The translations under genes and the position numbers were made by a program. A stretch of 63,381 bases of DNA from Phascolarctobacterium_A sp034086985. Lineage in GTDB: Bacteria; Bacillota; Negativicutes; Acidaminococcales; Acidaminococcaceae. This document shows, one piece after another, positions 30,297 to 38,869 of the stretch. How positions within the stretch are numbered: the first letter of the stretch is position 1; every line of letters begins with the position of its first letter. The stretch is taken from NCBI GenBank assembly GCA_034086985.1, contig JAXDZG010000018.1, forward strand, positions 1 to 63,381, written 5' to 3'. The notes beneath the pieces were generated by a model, which was given only the letters and a program-made list of their open reading frames with translations, was not told the DNA's origin and searched no databases.

Positions 30297-31109
30297 ATGG
30301 ATTTGCTAACCGTCGATACTAGTAAATGCTTGCGCTGTGGTATTTGTGTGGAGTGCTGCCCTTCCTGCATTTTGACCTTGGGCGAAAATGGCCCCGAATG
30401 CCATTTTGACAGGGGCTGCATGAGCTGCGGCCAGTGCGTAGCCATTTGCCCTGTGGGCGCCCTTGATAATAAATATGCACCCCTGGCAGAGCAGCGTCCT
30501 GTGACCATGCCCGTGCTGGAGGCGGAAACGGCCTACGAATTCCTCAGAATGCGCCGCAGTGTGCGCACCTTTAAGCCCCAAGCTCCCACCGAGGAGGAAA
30601 TTACCCGCCTTTTGGATGTGGCTCGCTATGCGCCAACCGCTGGTAATTCCCAGGGCATGTATTATGTGGTCATCCGTGACGCAGCCAAAATCAAGGCTAT
30701 TGCGGACGCAGTGGCCAATTGGATGGAGGACGAGGTGGCCGCCGGTACGGAGAATAAGCGTTATTTTATGACCGTGCTGCGTGCTTATCGTGAGCGTGGG
30801 CAGGATATTATTGCCCGCCATGCGCCCTGCTTGATTTTTGCTTTGGCTCGCCGTCTGAATATCACCGGCGTTTCCAATGCGGAGCAGAGCTGGGCTTATG
30901 CGGAGCTTTTTGCGCCCACTATTGGCCTGGGCACTACCATCGCCGGCTTCATTCAAAGCTGTGGCATCGCTGGCTACCAGCCCCTGCTGGATTTGGTAGG
31001 CGTGCCTGCTAAGCAAAAAATCGTGGGTACCCTGATGGTTGGTTATCCTAAATACAAGTTCAGACGCATGCCTGAGCGTCAGCACCTGAAGGTGGAATTT
31101 CAGGAGTAG
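30297..31109 (+). CDS. Ferredoxin-domain nitroreductase-family flavoprotein
   Basis: A 270-residue protein starting at the ATG after GAGGTG. The N-terminus has two 4Fe-4S clusters (CLRCGICVECCPSC and CMSCGQCVAICP), followed by a nitroreductase domain (RRSVRTFKPQAP, FMN-binding arginines; YAPTAGNSQGM; GLGTTIAGFI; PAKQKIVGTLMVGYPKYK). Such fusions pass electrons from ferredoxin to flavin substrates in anaerobes. The physiological substrate is unknown. It precedes a transporter gene by 63 bp. Confidence 0.92.
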   Translation: MDLLTVDTSKCLRCGICVECCPSCILTLGENGPECHFDRGCMSCGQCVAICPVGALDNKYAPLAEQRPVTMPVLEAETAYEFLRMRRSVRTFKPQAPTEEEITRLLDVARYAPTAGNSQGMYYVVIRDAAKIKAIADAVANWMEDEVAAGTENKRYFMTVLRAYRERGQDIIARHAPCLIFALARRLNITGVSNAEQSWAYAELFAPTIGLGTTIAGFIQSCGIAGYQPLLDLVGVPAKQKIVGTLMVGYPKYKFRRMPERQHLKVEFQE

Positions 31110-31172
31110 CCTTTTTTGGCAAGCAGCGTGACTATCGCTAAGGATAGCATGCATGTAAGGAGGAAATTGAAT

Positions 31173-32156
31173 ATGAAAAAAGAAACCGGTGTATTGGCCC
31201 TTTTGAGCCAGGTAAGTGCCTTCCTGTCCAGGTATTTTGCGGTGATAATTGTAGTCACCAGCGCTATTGCCTTTGTACAGCCGGAGGGCTTCAAGTGGAT
31301 TCCCCAGTACACGGCACTTTTCTTAGGTACGGCTATGTTTGGCATGGGCCTCACCATTAAGCGTGAGGACTTCCAGATCGTCTTTTCCCGACCTAAAGAA
31401 ATTTTTGCCGGTTGCATCCTGCAGTACACCATTATGCCCTTTGCGGCCTATCTTTTGGCTGTAGTCTTTAATCTGGATGCAGATTTGGCTCTAGGCGTGA
31501 TTTTAGTGGGCTGCTGCCCCGGTGGCACCGCCAGCAATGTTATCGCCTATATTGCCAAGGGTGATGTGCCTCTTTCCGTGGGCATGACCATTGCTTCCAC
31601 CCTGATTGCGCCCATCGTAACGCCTTTTTTGGTGTACGTATTGGCCGGAACCTGGGTTGAGGTAAGCTTTTGGGCCATGGTCATGAGCGTGGTAAAAATC
31701 GTGCTCCTGCCCGTGCTCGCCGGTATTGTTTTAAATAGCCTGTTCCACGACACCATCGTGAAGCTGGGTAGTGTGCTGCCCATCGTGTCCATTGTAGCCA
31801 TCGTCATGATTATCGACGGCATTGTGGCTGTAAGCGCTGGCAAGCTACTTAGTTGTGGCCTGATCGTTATGGTTTTGGTGGTGCTGCACAACAGCATTGG
31901 CCTTGCCATGGGCCTGTTTATGGCTAAGGTGATGAAAGTAAATTACGCTAAGGAAACCTCCATCGCCATTGAGGTGGCTATGCAAAACAGTGGTCTTGCT
32001 GTAGCTCTGGCAACTGTCAACTTTGCGACCAATCCCTTGGCTAGTCTGCCAGGAGCAGTGTTCAGCGTGTGGCACAATGTATCCGGCTCCATGTTTGCCA
32101 GCTACCGCCTGAAGGGTCTGGAGGAAAAGGATGGCCAAGCTGTTACCTCCATGTAA
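31173..32156 (+). CDS. Bile acid:sodium symporter family transporter
   Basis: A 327-residue integral membrane protein, start at the ATG after AAGGAGG. About nine to ten helices. Family signature stretches: MFGMGLTIKREDF, GCCPGGTASNVIAYIAKGDVPLSVGMT and ETSIAIEVAMQNSGLAVALA, the crossover region that binds sodium and substrate. Bacterial members carry pantoate, organic acids or amino-acid derivatives; bile acid transport is not implied. Monocistronic, or with the nitroreductase upstream. Confidence 0.93.
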   Translation: MKKETGVLALLSQVSAFLSRYFAVIIVVTSAIAFVQPEGFKWIPQYTALFLGTAMFGMGLTIKREDFQIVFSRPKEIFAGCILQYTIMPFAAYLLAVVFNLDADLALGVILVGCCPGGTASNVIAYIAKGDVPLSVGMTIASTLIAPIVTPFLVYVLAGTWVEVSFWAMVMSVVKIVLLPVLAGIVLNSLFHDTIVKLGSVLPIVSIVAIVMIIDGIVAVSAGKLLSCGLIVMVLVVLHNSIGLAMGLFMAKVMKVNYAKETSIAIEVAMQNSGLAVALATVNFATNPLASLPGAVFSVWHNVSGSMFASYRLKGLEEKDGQAVTSM

Positions 32157-32179
32157 ATGACTTTGATTTCTAAAAAAGG

Positions 32180-32323
32180 CAGGTTCTACCTATGCTTGCT
32201 TCAATCGGGAGGAGGAGCTTTTATATGCCCTGGACCCCAAGGAAATGCGGGAAGCCGTCATTATTTACAATGAAAACACGCGCAAGTTCTTGCCGGAGCA
32301 GCAAATTGAATATTATATTTAAA
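32180..32323 (+). pseudogene. Possible gene remnant (C-terminal ~45 codons)
   Basis: A frame with a core-genome look runs through EEELLYALDPKEMREAVIIY and ends at NTRKFLPEQQIEYYI, then stops. It lacks a start with a ribosome site, and its upstream end is cut by TGA near 32,165. It looks like the tail of a lost gene. Family not recognised. Confidence 0.35.
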
Positions 32324-32337
32324 ATGAGCGTAAAAAA

Positions 32338-32383
32338 ACGCGGACAGTGTGCTTTACACATTGTTCGCGGTTTTTCTTTTTTC
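32338..32383 (+). terminator. Intrinsic terminator
   Basis: CGCGGACAGTGT pairs with ACACATTGTTCGCG (one bulge), followed by GTTTTTCTTTTTT. Confidence 0.8.
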
Positions 32384-32520
32384 TAGATAAAAATGAACTG
32401 TACTAGGAGCATGTAGGCGATGGTGCCTCCGGCGATGGTCAAAAGCAAATTCTTCAGGACTAGCTGCAGTGCCACTGTAAAGGCTACAGCAAGAACCTCC
32501 GGTAAACCATGGGTAGTCCC
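32383..32520 (-). pseudogene. AzlD-like branched-chain amino acid exporter subunit, C-terminal remnant
   Basis: On the minus strand a frame reads LPEVLAVAFTVALQLVLKN followed by LLLTIAGGTIAYMLLVQF. This resembles the last two helices of AzlD, the small subunit of branched-chain amino acid exporters. The upstream two-thirds is missing, and no azlC is nearby. It faces the gene remnant at 32,180, so this ~700-bp gap is a site of gene loss. Confidence 0.45.
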
Positions 32521-32741
32521 TAAAAGATAAGTATCCTTCGACACATTTTGGCTTTTTCCTGCATTGATGGCACTCTATTCTTTTGGCTCGTCTGGGGAAT
32601 TGGCTTTTGACTCTGTAGTATAAACGCCTGTTTCCTACCGCGTTTGGGAGTAGGAGTTTTTTTCAGTATAATTGTAGTTGTATAGTAGACAAATTCAGTA
32701 TGCGCCCAGACACTTCTGTGGAGCTGTAAGTACAAAAAAGC

Positions 32742-32770
32742 TGGACAAGGGAGCTTTTCCTTGATATAAT
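32742..32770 (+). promoter_or_regulatory. Promoter of the glutamine synthetase gene
   Basis: TGGACA (32742-32747), 17-bp spacer, TATAAT (32765-32770). Confidence 0.75.
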
Positions 32771-32789
32771 AATTCTGAACAGTCAACGA

Positions 32790-32846
32790 GGACTTTTTTA
32801 AGACGGGTGAAAGTGTGCCCTGCTTGAAAAAGTCTTTTTGTTTTTC
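32790..32846 (+). terminator. Leader terminator (attenuator) ahead of glutamine synthetase
   Basis: GGACTTTTTTAAG…CGGG pairs with CCC…CTTGAAAAAGTC, followed by TTTTTGTTTTT. It stands between the promoter and the start codon. Readthrough must therefore be allowed under some condition, for example by an ANTAR-type antiterminator or another nitrogen signal. The regulator is not identified here. Confidence 0.75.
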
Positions 32847-32902
32847 TGGCGTTTATTTAGGGAGTATTGAGAAAGGAGAGCGGCCCTAGGCTGCACACAA
32901 TC

Positions 32903-34810
32903 ATGAATAATAAGGAATTATTGTATGTAATTAAACCTGAACAACAAAATGAGCAGGATTTGCGCACCATTCTGTCCCTGCATCCGGAGGTAAAATTTGT
33001 CTCCTTAATGGGTGTGGATTTTGCCGGTAACGATACCGACGAAAAAATCCCCATGAAGATTTTCCTGGAGGATATGGAAAGCTTCCTAGAGGGCAGCGCT
33101 GCCCAAACCGACGGCTCCTCCGTTGTGCTCACCGGCATTGCCACCTTGAACAATGCTCGTGTAGATATGGTTGTGGATAAAACTGTCAACTGGTTTGTTG
33201 ACTATAACTATGAGCATTTTGATGCAGCTACCGGCAAAATGATCGGCACCCTGCGCATTCCCTGCTATTTGCTGCACAATGGCAATTTCGTAGACTCCCG
33301 TTCTATTTTGAAAAACACCCTTGATTATGTGGAGGGCGAGATTATGGAGCTTTTCAAAAAGCATCCTGTCATCCCCGGCCTGGAGCATATCAACGGTAAC
33401 GATATTGAAAAATTGATTTTTACCAGCGCTACTGAGCTGGAATTCTGGGTAAAATCTCCCCGCGAAGACGCTCCCATTGAAGCTTTGAGCTCCTCTCAAA
33501 TGATGCAGGAGCAATATTGGCAGCGCACCCGTGGCAATGTGCGCACTGCTCTGGAGCAAACCGTGGAGACCTTGGACTTGTACGGCCTGGAGCCGGAAAT
33601 GGGCCACAAGGAATGCGGCGGCGTTAAAGGTCAAATCGACGGCGCAGGCCACATGACCCACGTTATGGAGCAGCTGGAGGTGGACTGGAAGTTCGCCAGC
33701 GGCGTACAAACAGGCGATAACGAAATTCTGGCCCGCATTCTTGTCAAGGAAGTCTTCCGTATGAACGGCCTTGAGGTTTCCTTCCAGGCTAAGCCTATTC
33801 CGGGCGTAGCAGGCAGCGGCGAGCATACCCATGTGGGTATGGCTGCCAAGCTGAAGAATGGCAAAATCGTTAACCTGTTCTCTCCCAAGGATATGCATAA
33901 GGAATTCCTCTCCGCCATCGGCTACGGTGCTTTAATGGGCCTCCTGAAAAACTACGAGGTTACCAATCCCTTCATCTCTTGCACCATCGACTCCTTGAAT
34001 CGCCTGAAGCCCGGCTTTGAAGCACCTGTGTGCATCGTTACCAGCCTGGGCATGAGCCCGGATAACCCGTCCCGTAACAGAACCATTCTGGCCGGCCTGA
34101 TCCGCGATTTGGATAATCCTAAAGCTACCCGCATTGAAATGCGTTCTCCCAACCCCTATACCAATACCTATATTGCCATCGCTGCCTTCTATCTGTCCTG
34201 CCTGGACGGCATCAAGGCCTGCGTAGAATCCGGCAAGGATTTGGCTGCATTGGAAAAGGAAATTTCCAAGGCTGCCGGTGAAGAGGGCTTCTATTTAGAA
34301 AAGGACCGTCAATATCGCACCGAGGACGATGTTTTCGAAGACTTCACTGCGGAAGAACGCAGCAAGCTCTTTGGCGAGCCCCCTGCAACCGTGTGGGAAA
34401 ACCTGAAGGCCTTCGACCAATATCCGGAAAAGGTAGCAGTGCTCACCCAGGGCAACATCCTGCGTAAGGAATACATTGAATCCTTCCGTCAGGGCGCTTT
34501 AATCCGCTGGACCACCGAGCTCTTGACCCGCTTGATTCCCGAATACTATCAAGCAGTAGTGGATATGAAGAAGCTGCACAGCCCCGAAAGCTCCACCGAC
34601 TGCGATTTGGCTCTGTGGCATAAAATCCAGGTGCTGCGTGCCCGCCTTGCTAAGGACTCCTTCGAAGAAAAGAGCATCTTTACCAGCATCCGCAAGGCTA
34701 TAGCAGCAGGGGACTATGACGCAGCCTCCAATTTGAAGATTGAAATGTGCGCTGTGATGGAGGAGCTCAAGGCACTCTATCATGATTATAAACAAAACAT
34801 TATTGACTGA
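32903..34810 (+). CDS. Glutamine synthetase with C-terminal extension
   Basis: Makes glutamine from glutamate and ammonia with ATP. The 635-residue protein has the N-terminal beta-grasp part (VKFVSLMGVDFAGNDTDEKI) and the catalytic barrel: ATELEFWV (metal Glu), GHKECGGVKGQID, SGEHTHVGMA (metal His) and NPYTNTYIAIAAF (late Arg/Glu region). About 150 helical residues then follow that ordinary GlnA proteins (~445-470) lack. The ATG at 32903 has no ideal Shine-Dalgarno. AAAGGAG at 32,871 would suit a non-AUG start nearer to it, so the start is uncertain. Expression is gated by the leader terminator. Confidence 0.9.
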   Translation: MNNKELLYVIKPEQQNEQDLRTILSLHPEVKFVSLMGVDFAGNDTDEKIPMKIFLEDMESFLEGSAAQTDGSSVVLTGIATLNNARVDMVVDKTVNWFVDYNYEHFDAATGKMIGTLRIPCYLLHNGNFVDSRSILKNTLDYVEGEIMELFKKHPVIPGLEHINGNDIEKLIFTSATELEFWVKSPREDAPIEALSSSQMMQEQYWQRTRGNVRTALEQTVETLDLYGLEPEMGHKECGGVKGQIDGAGHMTHVMEQLEVDWKFASGVQTGDNEILARILVKEVFRMNGLEVSFQAKPIPGVAGSGEHTHVGMAAKLKNGKIVNLFSPKDMHKEFLSAIGYGALMGLLKNYEVTNPFISCTIDSLNRLKPGFEAPVCIVTSLGMSPDNPSRNRTILAGLIRDLDNPKATRIEMRSPNPYTNTYIAIAAFYLSCLDGIKACVESGKDLAALEKEISKAAGEEGFYLEKDRQYRTEDDVFEDFTAEERSKLFGEPPATVWENLKAFDQYPEKVAVLTQGNILRKEYIESFRQGALIRWTTELLTRLIPEYYQAVVDMKKLHSPESSTDCDLALWHKIQVLRARLAKDSFEEKSIFTSIRKAIAAGDYDAASNLKIEMCAVMEELKALYHDYKQNIID

Positions 34811-34842
34811 TTAGTCACTTGAAGTGAATTATCAACAGCAAG

Positions 34843-34888
34843 GGGCTGAAGGGAAAGTAAATTGCTTTCCTTTCAGCTCTTTTTTTGC
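34843..34888 (+). terminator. Intrinsic terminator
   Basis: GGGCTGAAGGGAAAG pairs with CTTTCCTTTCAGCTC, followed by TTTTTTT. Confidence 0.9.
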
Positions 34889-34897
34889 ATAAAATTG

Positions 34898-34926
34898 TTG
34901 AGTTAATTGTCAAATTGTGGTAAAAT
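34898..34926 (+). promoter_or_regulatory. Promoter of the thioesterase/acyl-CoA dehydrogenase genes
   Basis: TTGAGT (34898-34903), 17 bp, TAAAAT (34921-34926). Confidence 0.6.
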
Positions 34927-34974
34927 AACGGAGATATAATGACATAAGTATTTGCGTCCGATGGAAAGAAGGCG

Positions 34975-35421
34975 ATGGCTTTGGTGGAACAGGTAAAGGA
35001 TGTTCCTGCCTATATTCGCAAAATGTATGGTTATAACTCCTTTATGAACAACTTTGGTGTGCATATTGACGAGATAACCTGCGGTGGGGCAGTGGTAAGT
35101 ATTGATATTGACCCCATGAAGCATTTTAATCATCGCGGTATATGCCATGGTGGTGTCTTTACAGCGTTGGCTGACTCTGTTTTGGGAGTTACTGGCGCCA
35201 GTGTGGGTGCAGCAGTAGCCACGCTGAATTTCAGCATGAATTTCATTAGGAATGTACATAGTGCGGGTCGGGTCTACGTGAGGAGTAGGGTCCGTCATCA
35301 TGGACATACAACGATGGTAATTGAAGCTGAAATGTATGACGCGGAGGAAAGATTGATGGCCACGATTCTGACAACCATGTTTATCGTGGGACGCTTTGAA
35401 GAAATACCCGCCAAGTGGTGA
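34975..35421 (+). CDS. PaaI-family hotdog thioesterase
   Basis: A 148-residue single hotdog domain. The signature NHRGICHGGVFTALADSVLG carries the helix and Gly-rich loop of PaaI/YdiI-type acyl-CoA thioesterases, followed by ATLNFSMNFIRNV. It would release CoA from acyl- or aryl-CoA. It is 62 bp upstream of the acyl-CoA dehydrogenase and probably cotranscribed, which suggests acyl-CoA metabolism. Confidence 0.9.
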   Translation: MALVEQVKDVPAYIRKMYGYNSFMNNFGVHIDEITCGGAVVSIDIDPMKHFNHRGICHGGVFTALADSVLGVTGASVGAAVATLNFSMNFIRNVHSAGRVYVRSRVRHHGHTTMVIEAEMYDAEERLMATILTTMFIVGRFEEIPAKW

Positions 35422-35483
35422 CTCACGGGTTAATTTGGTAAGGGAGAAGATTGCGGTAGCGCAAGGCGATTAAGGAGGACAAG

Positions 35484-36623
35484 ATGGATTTTGCATTAAA
35501 TGAAGAACAATTAGAATTACAGGAAATGGTGAGGGAGTTTGTAGAAAAGGAAATTACTCCCTATGCTGCTGAAATGGACGAACAAAACCATTGGCGTGAT
35601 GGCCTGATGGAAAAGGCCAACGAAATGGGCCTGTTGAATGTTATCGTTCCGGAAGAGCTGGACGGCCCCGGCCTGGACAGCGTTGCCATTGCTACTATTT
35701 ATGAAGAGCTGGGCAAGGGCTGTGCCGGTGTTGCCACCTCTTTGGCTGCTAACAGCCTGGCAACCGTGCCCGTACTGCTGGCCGGTACCGACGAACAAAA
35801 GAAAATGTACTGCGATGTGCTGAACAATGGTGGCCTGGCTGCCTTTGCTCTGACCGAGCCCGGTGCAGGCAGCGATGCCGGCGGCGTTTCCACTCGCGCA
35901 GAAAAGAATAAAGAGAATGGCACCTACACCCTGAACGGCACCAAAATGTTCATCACCAACGGTGGCTTGGCCGATATTTTCCTGGTATTTGCTAATACCC
36001 GCAAAACCGGCGGTATCCGTGGCTTGACTGCCTTTATCGTTCCCAAGGACACCCCGGGCTTCAGCGTAGGTAAGAAAGAAAACAAGATGGGCATCCGTCC
36101 CTCCAATACCTGCGAGCTGGTGCTGCAGGACGTTGTTATCCCTGAGTCCTATCGCGTAGGACGCGAGGGTGAAGGCTTCCGTATCGCTATGAATACCTTG
36201 GACAGTGCTCGTCCATTCGTTGGTGCTGTATCCGTGGGTATTGCTCAAGCTGCTCTGGACTGCGCTGTAAAATATGCTAAAGAGCGCCGTCAGTTTGGCC
36301 AACCCATTGCTTCCTTCCAAATGGTACAAGCAATGCTGGCTGACATGGCTATGAAGGTTGAAACCGCACGTCTGTTGGTACAAAAGGCTTGCTGGATGCG
36401 CGACCAAGGCATGGAATTCTCCAAGGAAGCTGCTATGGCTAAATGCTATGCTGCTGACGTAGCTATGCAAGTAACCACCGATGCTGTACAAGTAATGGGT
36501 GGCTATGGCTACACCAAGGAATACCCTGTTGAGAAGATGATGCGCGACGCTAAGATCATGCAAATCTACGAAGGCACCAACCAAATCCAACGTTTGGTTA
36601 TTGCTAACAAGCTGCTGTACTAA
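35484..36623 (+). CDS. Acyl-CoA dehydrogenase (short-chain/butyryl-CoA type)
   Basis: A 379-residue FAD enzyme oxidising or, in fermenters, helping reduce short acyl-CoAs. Signatures are AFALTEPGAGSDAGG, NGTKMFITNGGLADIF, the RRQFGQPIASFQMVQ helix and MGGYGYTKEYPVEKMMRDAKI, with the catalytic Glu in QIYEGTNQIQRLVIA. The length and motifs match butyryl-CoA dehydrogenase. The usual etfA/etfB partners are not adjacent. Ribosome site TAAGGAGGAC is strong and codon use is highly biased, suggesting high expression. Confidence 0.95.
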   Translation: MDFALNEEQLELQEMVREFVEKEITPYAAEMDEQNHWRDGLMEKANEMGLLNVIVPEELDGPGLDSVAIATIYEELGKGCAGVATSLAANSLATVPVLLAGTDEQKKMYCDVLNNGGLAAFALTEPGAGSDAGGVSTRAEKNKENGTYTLNGTKMFITNGGLADIFLVFANTRKTGGIRGLTAFIVPKDTPGFSVGKKENKMGIRPSNTCELVLQDVVIPESYRVGREGEGFRIAMNTLDSARPFVGAVSVGIAQAALDCAVKYAKERRQFGQPIASFQMVQAMLADMAMKVETARLLVQKACWMRDQGMEFSKEAAMAKCYAADVAMQVTTDAVQVMGGYGYTKEYPVEKMMRDAKIMQIYEGTNQIQRLVIANKLLY

Positions 36624-36639
36624 TACTAGTGTAGTAATT

Positions 36640-36675
36640 GATCCTCCATCTGTAAAAGGGTGGAGGATTTTTTAT
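36640..36675 (+). terminator. Intrinsic terminator
   Basis: ATCCTCCATC pairs with GGTGGAGGAT, followed by TTTTTTATT. Confidence 0.9.
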
Positions 36676-36775
36676 TAAGTTTTCGTGAAATCTGTATTTT
36701 TATACTACAGATATGGTATAATATATTTGTATAAATATCTAAAAAAGCTGGCATGACCAGCGTAGGAGTAAGGTA

Positions 36776-37231
36776 ATGGTATATTTGTTGGTGGCTTTGG
36801 CAGTGGTGGTTTTGGACCAGCTGACGAAGCTCTATGTGGTGGCACATTTTTATGAGGGGGAAAGCGTGCCCGTAATTGAAAACATTTTTCACTGGACCTA
36901 TATCTTAAATCCAGGTGCTGCTTTCGGCATGCTGGAGGGCAGCAGGTGGCTTTTTGTGATTATCGCTTTGGCTGTGATGGTGGGCATCTGGTACATGCGG
37001 CGGGAAATAGCTGAGTATGGTCCCTGGTGTACCTATGGAGCAGCCTTATTTGGCGGTGGCGCCATCGGTAATCTTATTGACAGGGCGCGGCAGGGTCTAG
37101 TCATCGACTTTTTTGATTTTCGCATCTGGCCCGTGTTTAACGTGGCCGATATTGCAATATGTGTAGGAGTGGGTTGTATTATATGGAGCATCTTATTGAC
37201 GGAGTGGCAGGAGAAGAACAAGCACGCTTAA
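36776..37231 (+). CDS. lspA: Lipoprotein signal peptidase II
   Basis: A 151-residue, four-helix membrane aspartic protease that removes signal peptides from lipoproteins. Landmarks: VVLDQLTKLYV, the conserved ILNPGAAFGML (Asn-x-Gly-x-x-Phe-Gly), and the catalytic Asp pair in GNLIDRARQGLVIDFFDF and FNVADIAICVG. Its stop overlaps the start of the pseudouridine synthase gene (TAATG). Confidence 0.96.
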   Translation: MVYLLVALAVVVLDQLTKLYVVAHFYEGESVPVIENIFHWTYILNPGAAFGMLEGSRWLFVIIALAVMVGIWYMRREIAEYGPWCTYGAALFGGGAIGNLIDRARQGLVIDFFDFRIWPVFNVADIAICVGVGCIIWSILLTEWQEKNKHA

Positions 37232-38133
37232 TGATTACCGAGGAGCAGGCAGGGCAGCGGGCCGACGTGGGCCTAGCAGCTATGCTGGATATTACGCGCT
37301 CAAATATGCAAAAGCTTTTAGAGGATGGGCGCGCTGTGAAGGGCGCCAAGGTTTTAAAGGCTAATTACAAGCTGCGGGTCGGGGACGAGATTGTGGTTAC
37401 TTTGCCGGAGCCCCAGCCCTTGGATGCCCAGCCGGAGAATATTCCCATAGATATTATCTATGAGGATGACGATGTAATCGTGGTAAATAAGGCTCGTGGC
37501 ATGGTGGTGCATCCGGCAGCGGGCAATTACAGCGGTACGCTGGTTAATGCGCTGCTGTATCACTGTAAAAATTTATCCGGCATCAACGGAGTTATTCGCC
37601 CCGGTATCGTCCATCGTTTGGATAAGGATACCAGCGGCATTATGATTTGTGCTAAAAATGACGAGGCGCACTTATCCTTGTCCCAGCAAATTCAGGCCAA
37701 AACGGCTCAGCGTACCTACCTAGCGGTGGTGCGTGGTAATATTAAGACCGATAGCGGCACCATTGAAACCCTCATCGCCAGGGATAAAAACGACCGCCAG
37801 AAAATGGCTGTGGTGAAGGAAAATGGGCGCGAGGCTATTACCGATTATGAGGTGGTGGAGCGCTTTGGCAAATATACCATTGTGCGCTGCAAGCTGCGTA
37901 CCGGCCGTACCCACCAGATTCGCGTGCACATGGAGTATTTGGGCTATCCTTTAGTGGGTGACCCTAAATATTCGCCTATGAAAACGCCCTTTGCTATTAA
38001 AGGACAGGCCTTGCATTCCCAAACCTTGGAATTTACCCATCCCCGCACAGGAGAGCGCATGCAGTTTGAGGCGCCCCTGCCGGAGGATATGCACAAGATT
38101 ATTACCCGCCTGCATTTGGGCCAATTTAATTAG
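37231..38133 (+). CDS. rluD: RluA-family 23S rRNA pseudouridine synthase
   Basis: A 300-residue protein from the ATG overlapping the lspA stop; an ATG at 37183 would add 16 residues. N-terminal S4 RNA-binding domain (GQRADVGLAAMLDITRSNMQKLL) and catalytic domain with GIVHRLDKDTSGIMICAKND (catalytic Asp), then RTGRTHQIRVHMEYLGYPLVGDPKY. It isomerises uridines in 23S rRNA; RluD is the closest model among the RluA group. Cotranscribed with lspA, a common gene order. Confidence 0.93.
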   Translation: MITEEQAGQRADVGLAAMLDITRSNMQKLLEDGRAVKGAKVLKANYKLRVGDEIVVTLPEPQPLDAQPENIPIDIIYEDDDVIVVNKARGMVVHPAAGNYSGTLVNALLYHCKNLSGINGVIRPGIVHRLDKDTSGIMICAKNDEAHLSLSQQIQAKTAQRTYLAVVRGNIKTDSGTIETLIARDKNDRQKMAVVKENGREAITDYEVVERFGKYTIVRCKLRTGRTHQIRVHMEYLGYPLVGDPKYSPMKTPFAIKGQALHSQTLEFTHPRTGERMQFEAPLPEDMHKIITRLHLGQFN

Positions 38134-38200
38134 TTACATAGCTCTAGGGAGCTAAAATAGATTATCCTAAGCAAATTTTTTAGTTAGAGGTGACTATATT

Positions 38201-38752
38201 ATGAGTAATTTTGTTAAGAAGAATGTGATTATGGATGCGGACGCTATGCGTCGTGCCATCGTGCGTATTGCTCACGAGATTATTGAAAGAAATAAGGGCG
38301 TTGACAACGTGGTTTTGGTAGGTATCCGCACTCGTGGTGTGCCCATTGCGGAGCGCTTGGCTGCTGCCATTAAGGAGATTGAAAAGGTGGAGCTGCCCGT
38401 GGGTATGCTGGACATCACCCTCTATCGCGATGACCTGTCCACTTTAGCTTATAACCCTGTATGCCATGGCACCGAAATCGATTTTGATGTGGATGGCAAG
38501 ACTGTAATTTTGGTGGACGACGTGCTTTACACCGGTCGTACCATTCGCTGCGCCCTGGACGCTATTATCGATATGGGTCGTCCTAAGGCTATCCAGCTGG
38601 CCGTATTAATTGACCGCGGCCACAGAGAACTGCCCATCCGTGCCGATTTCGCCGGTAAGAATGTACCCACATCCCATAAGGAAGCCATCGAGGTATATCT
38701 GGCTGAGCAGGACAGCGTGGATGAAGTTGCCATTGGTGATGTAGAAGATTAA
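38201..38752 (+). CDS. pyrR: Pyrimidine operon regulator / uracil phosphoribosyltransferase
   Basis: A 183-residue bifunctional protein: it binds pyr mRNA leaders to control termination and also makes UMP from uracil. The PRPP loop is VILVDDVLYTGRTIRCALDAI. N-terminal RRAIVRIAHEIIERNKG and DITLYRDDLST are standard. No pyr biosynthesis operon or pyr leader is seen in this window, so its targets lie elsewhere. It follows the pseudouridine synthase gene by 67 bp, the usual neighbourhood (lspA-rluD-pyrR). Confidence 0.96.
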   Translation: MSNFVKKNVIMDADAMRRAIVRIAHEIIERNKGVDNVVLVGIRTRGVPIAERLAAAIKEIEKVELPVGMLDITLYRDDLSTLAYNPVCHGTEIDFDVDGKTVILVDDVLYTGRTIRCALDAIIDMGRPKAIQLAVLIDRGHRELPIRADFAGKNVPTSHKEAIEVYLAEQDSVDEVAIGDVED

Positions 38753-38773
38753 GCATCTAGCACTTAAATAAAA

Positions 38774-38807
38774 GCAAACATACATTTCGAGTAACGTTTC
38801 GTTACTC
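38774..38807 (+). repeat. Dispersed short repeat, copy 2, with hairpin
   Basis: GCAAACAT, three bases, TTTCGAGTAACGTTT as at 19795-19820. Here GAGTAACG pairs perfectly with CGTTACTC (38800-38807) around a TTT loop. No T run follows, so it is not a terminator; a mobile palindrome or protein site is possible. Confidence 0.5.
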
Positions 38808-38869
38808 CAGTGAATAAGGTAAGTATTTTTCGGGATATTGTAGCTACCCATAAAAGTGAGGTAATCAGT

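Noticed and set aside
30306..31154. 282-residue frame antisense to the nitroreductase gene
   Set aside because: No ribosome site, and the opposite frame has two clear iron-sulphur motifs and flavin motifs.
32520..32786. 88-residue minus-strand frame before glutamine synthetase
   Set aside because: It overlaps the consensus promoter of the plus-strand gene, has no recognisable domain and no good ribosome site.
33086..33898. 270-residue frame antisense to glutamine synthetase
   Set aside because: Shadow of a highly biased coding sequence with no start signals.
35517..36590. 357-residue open frame antisense to the acyl-CoA dehydrogenase gene
   Set aside because: Same codon-bias effect; the sense strand has every family motif.
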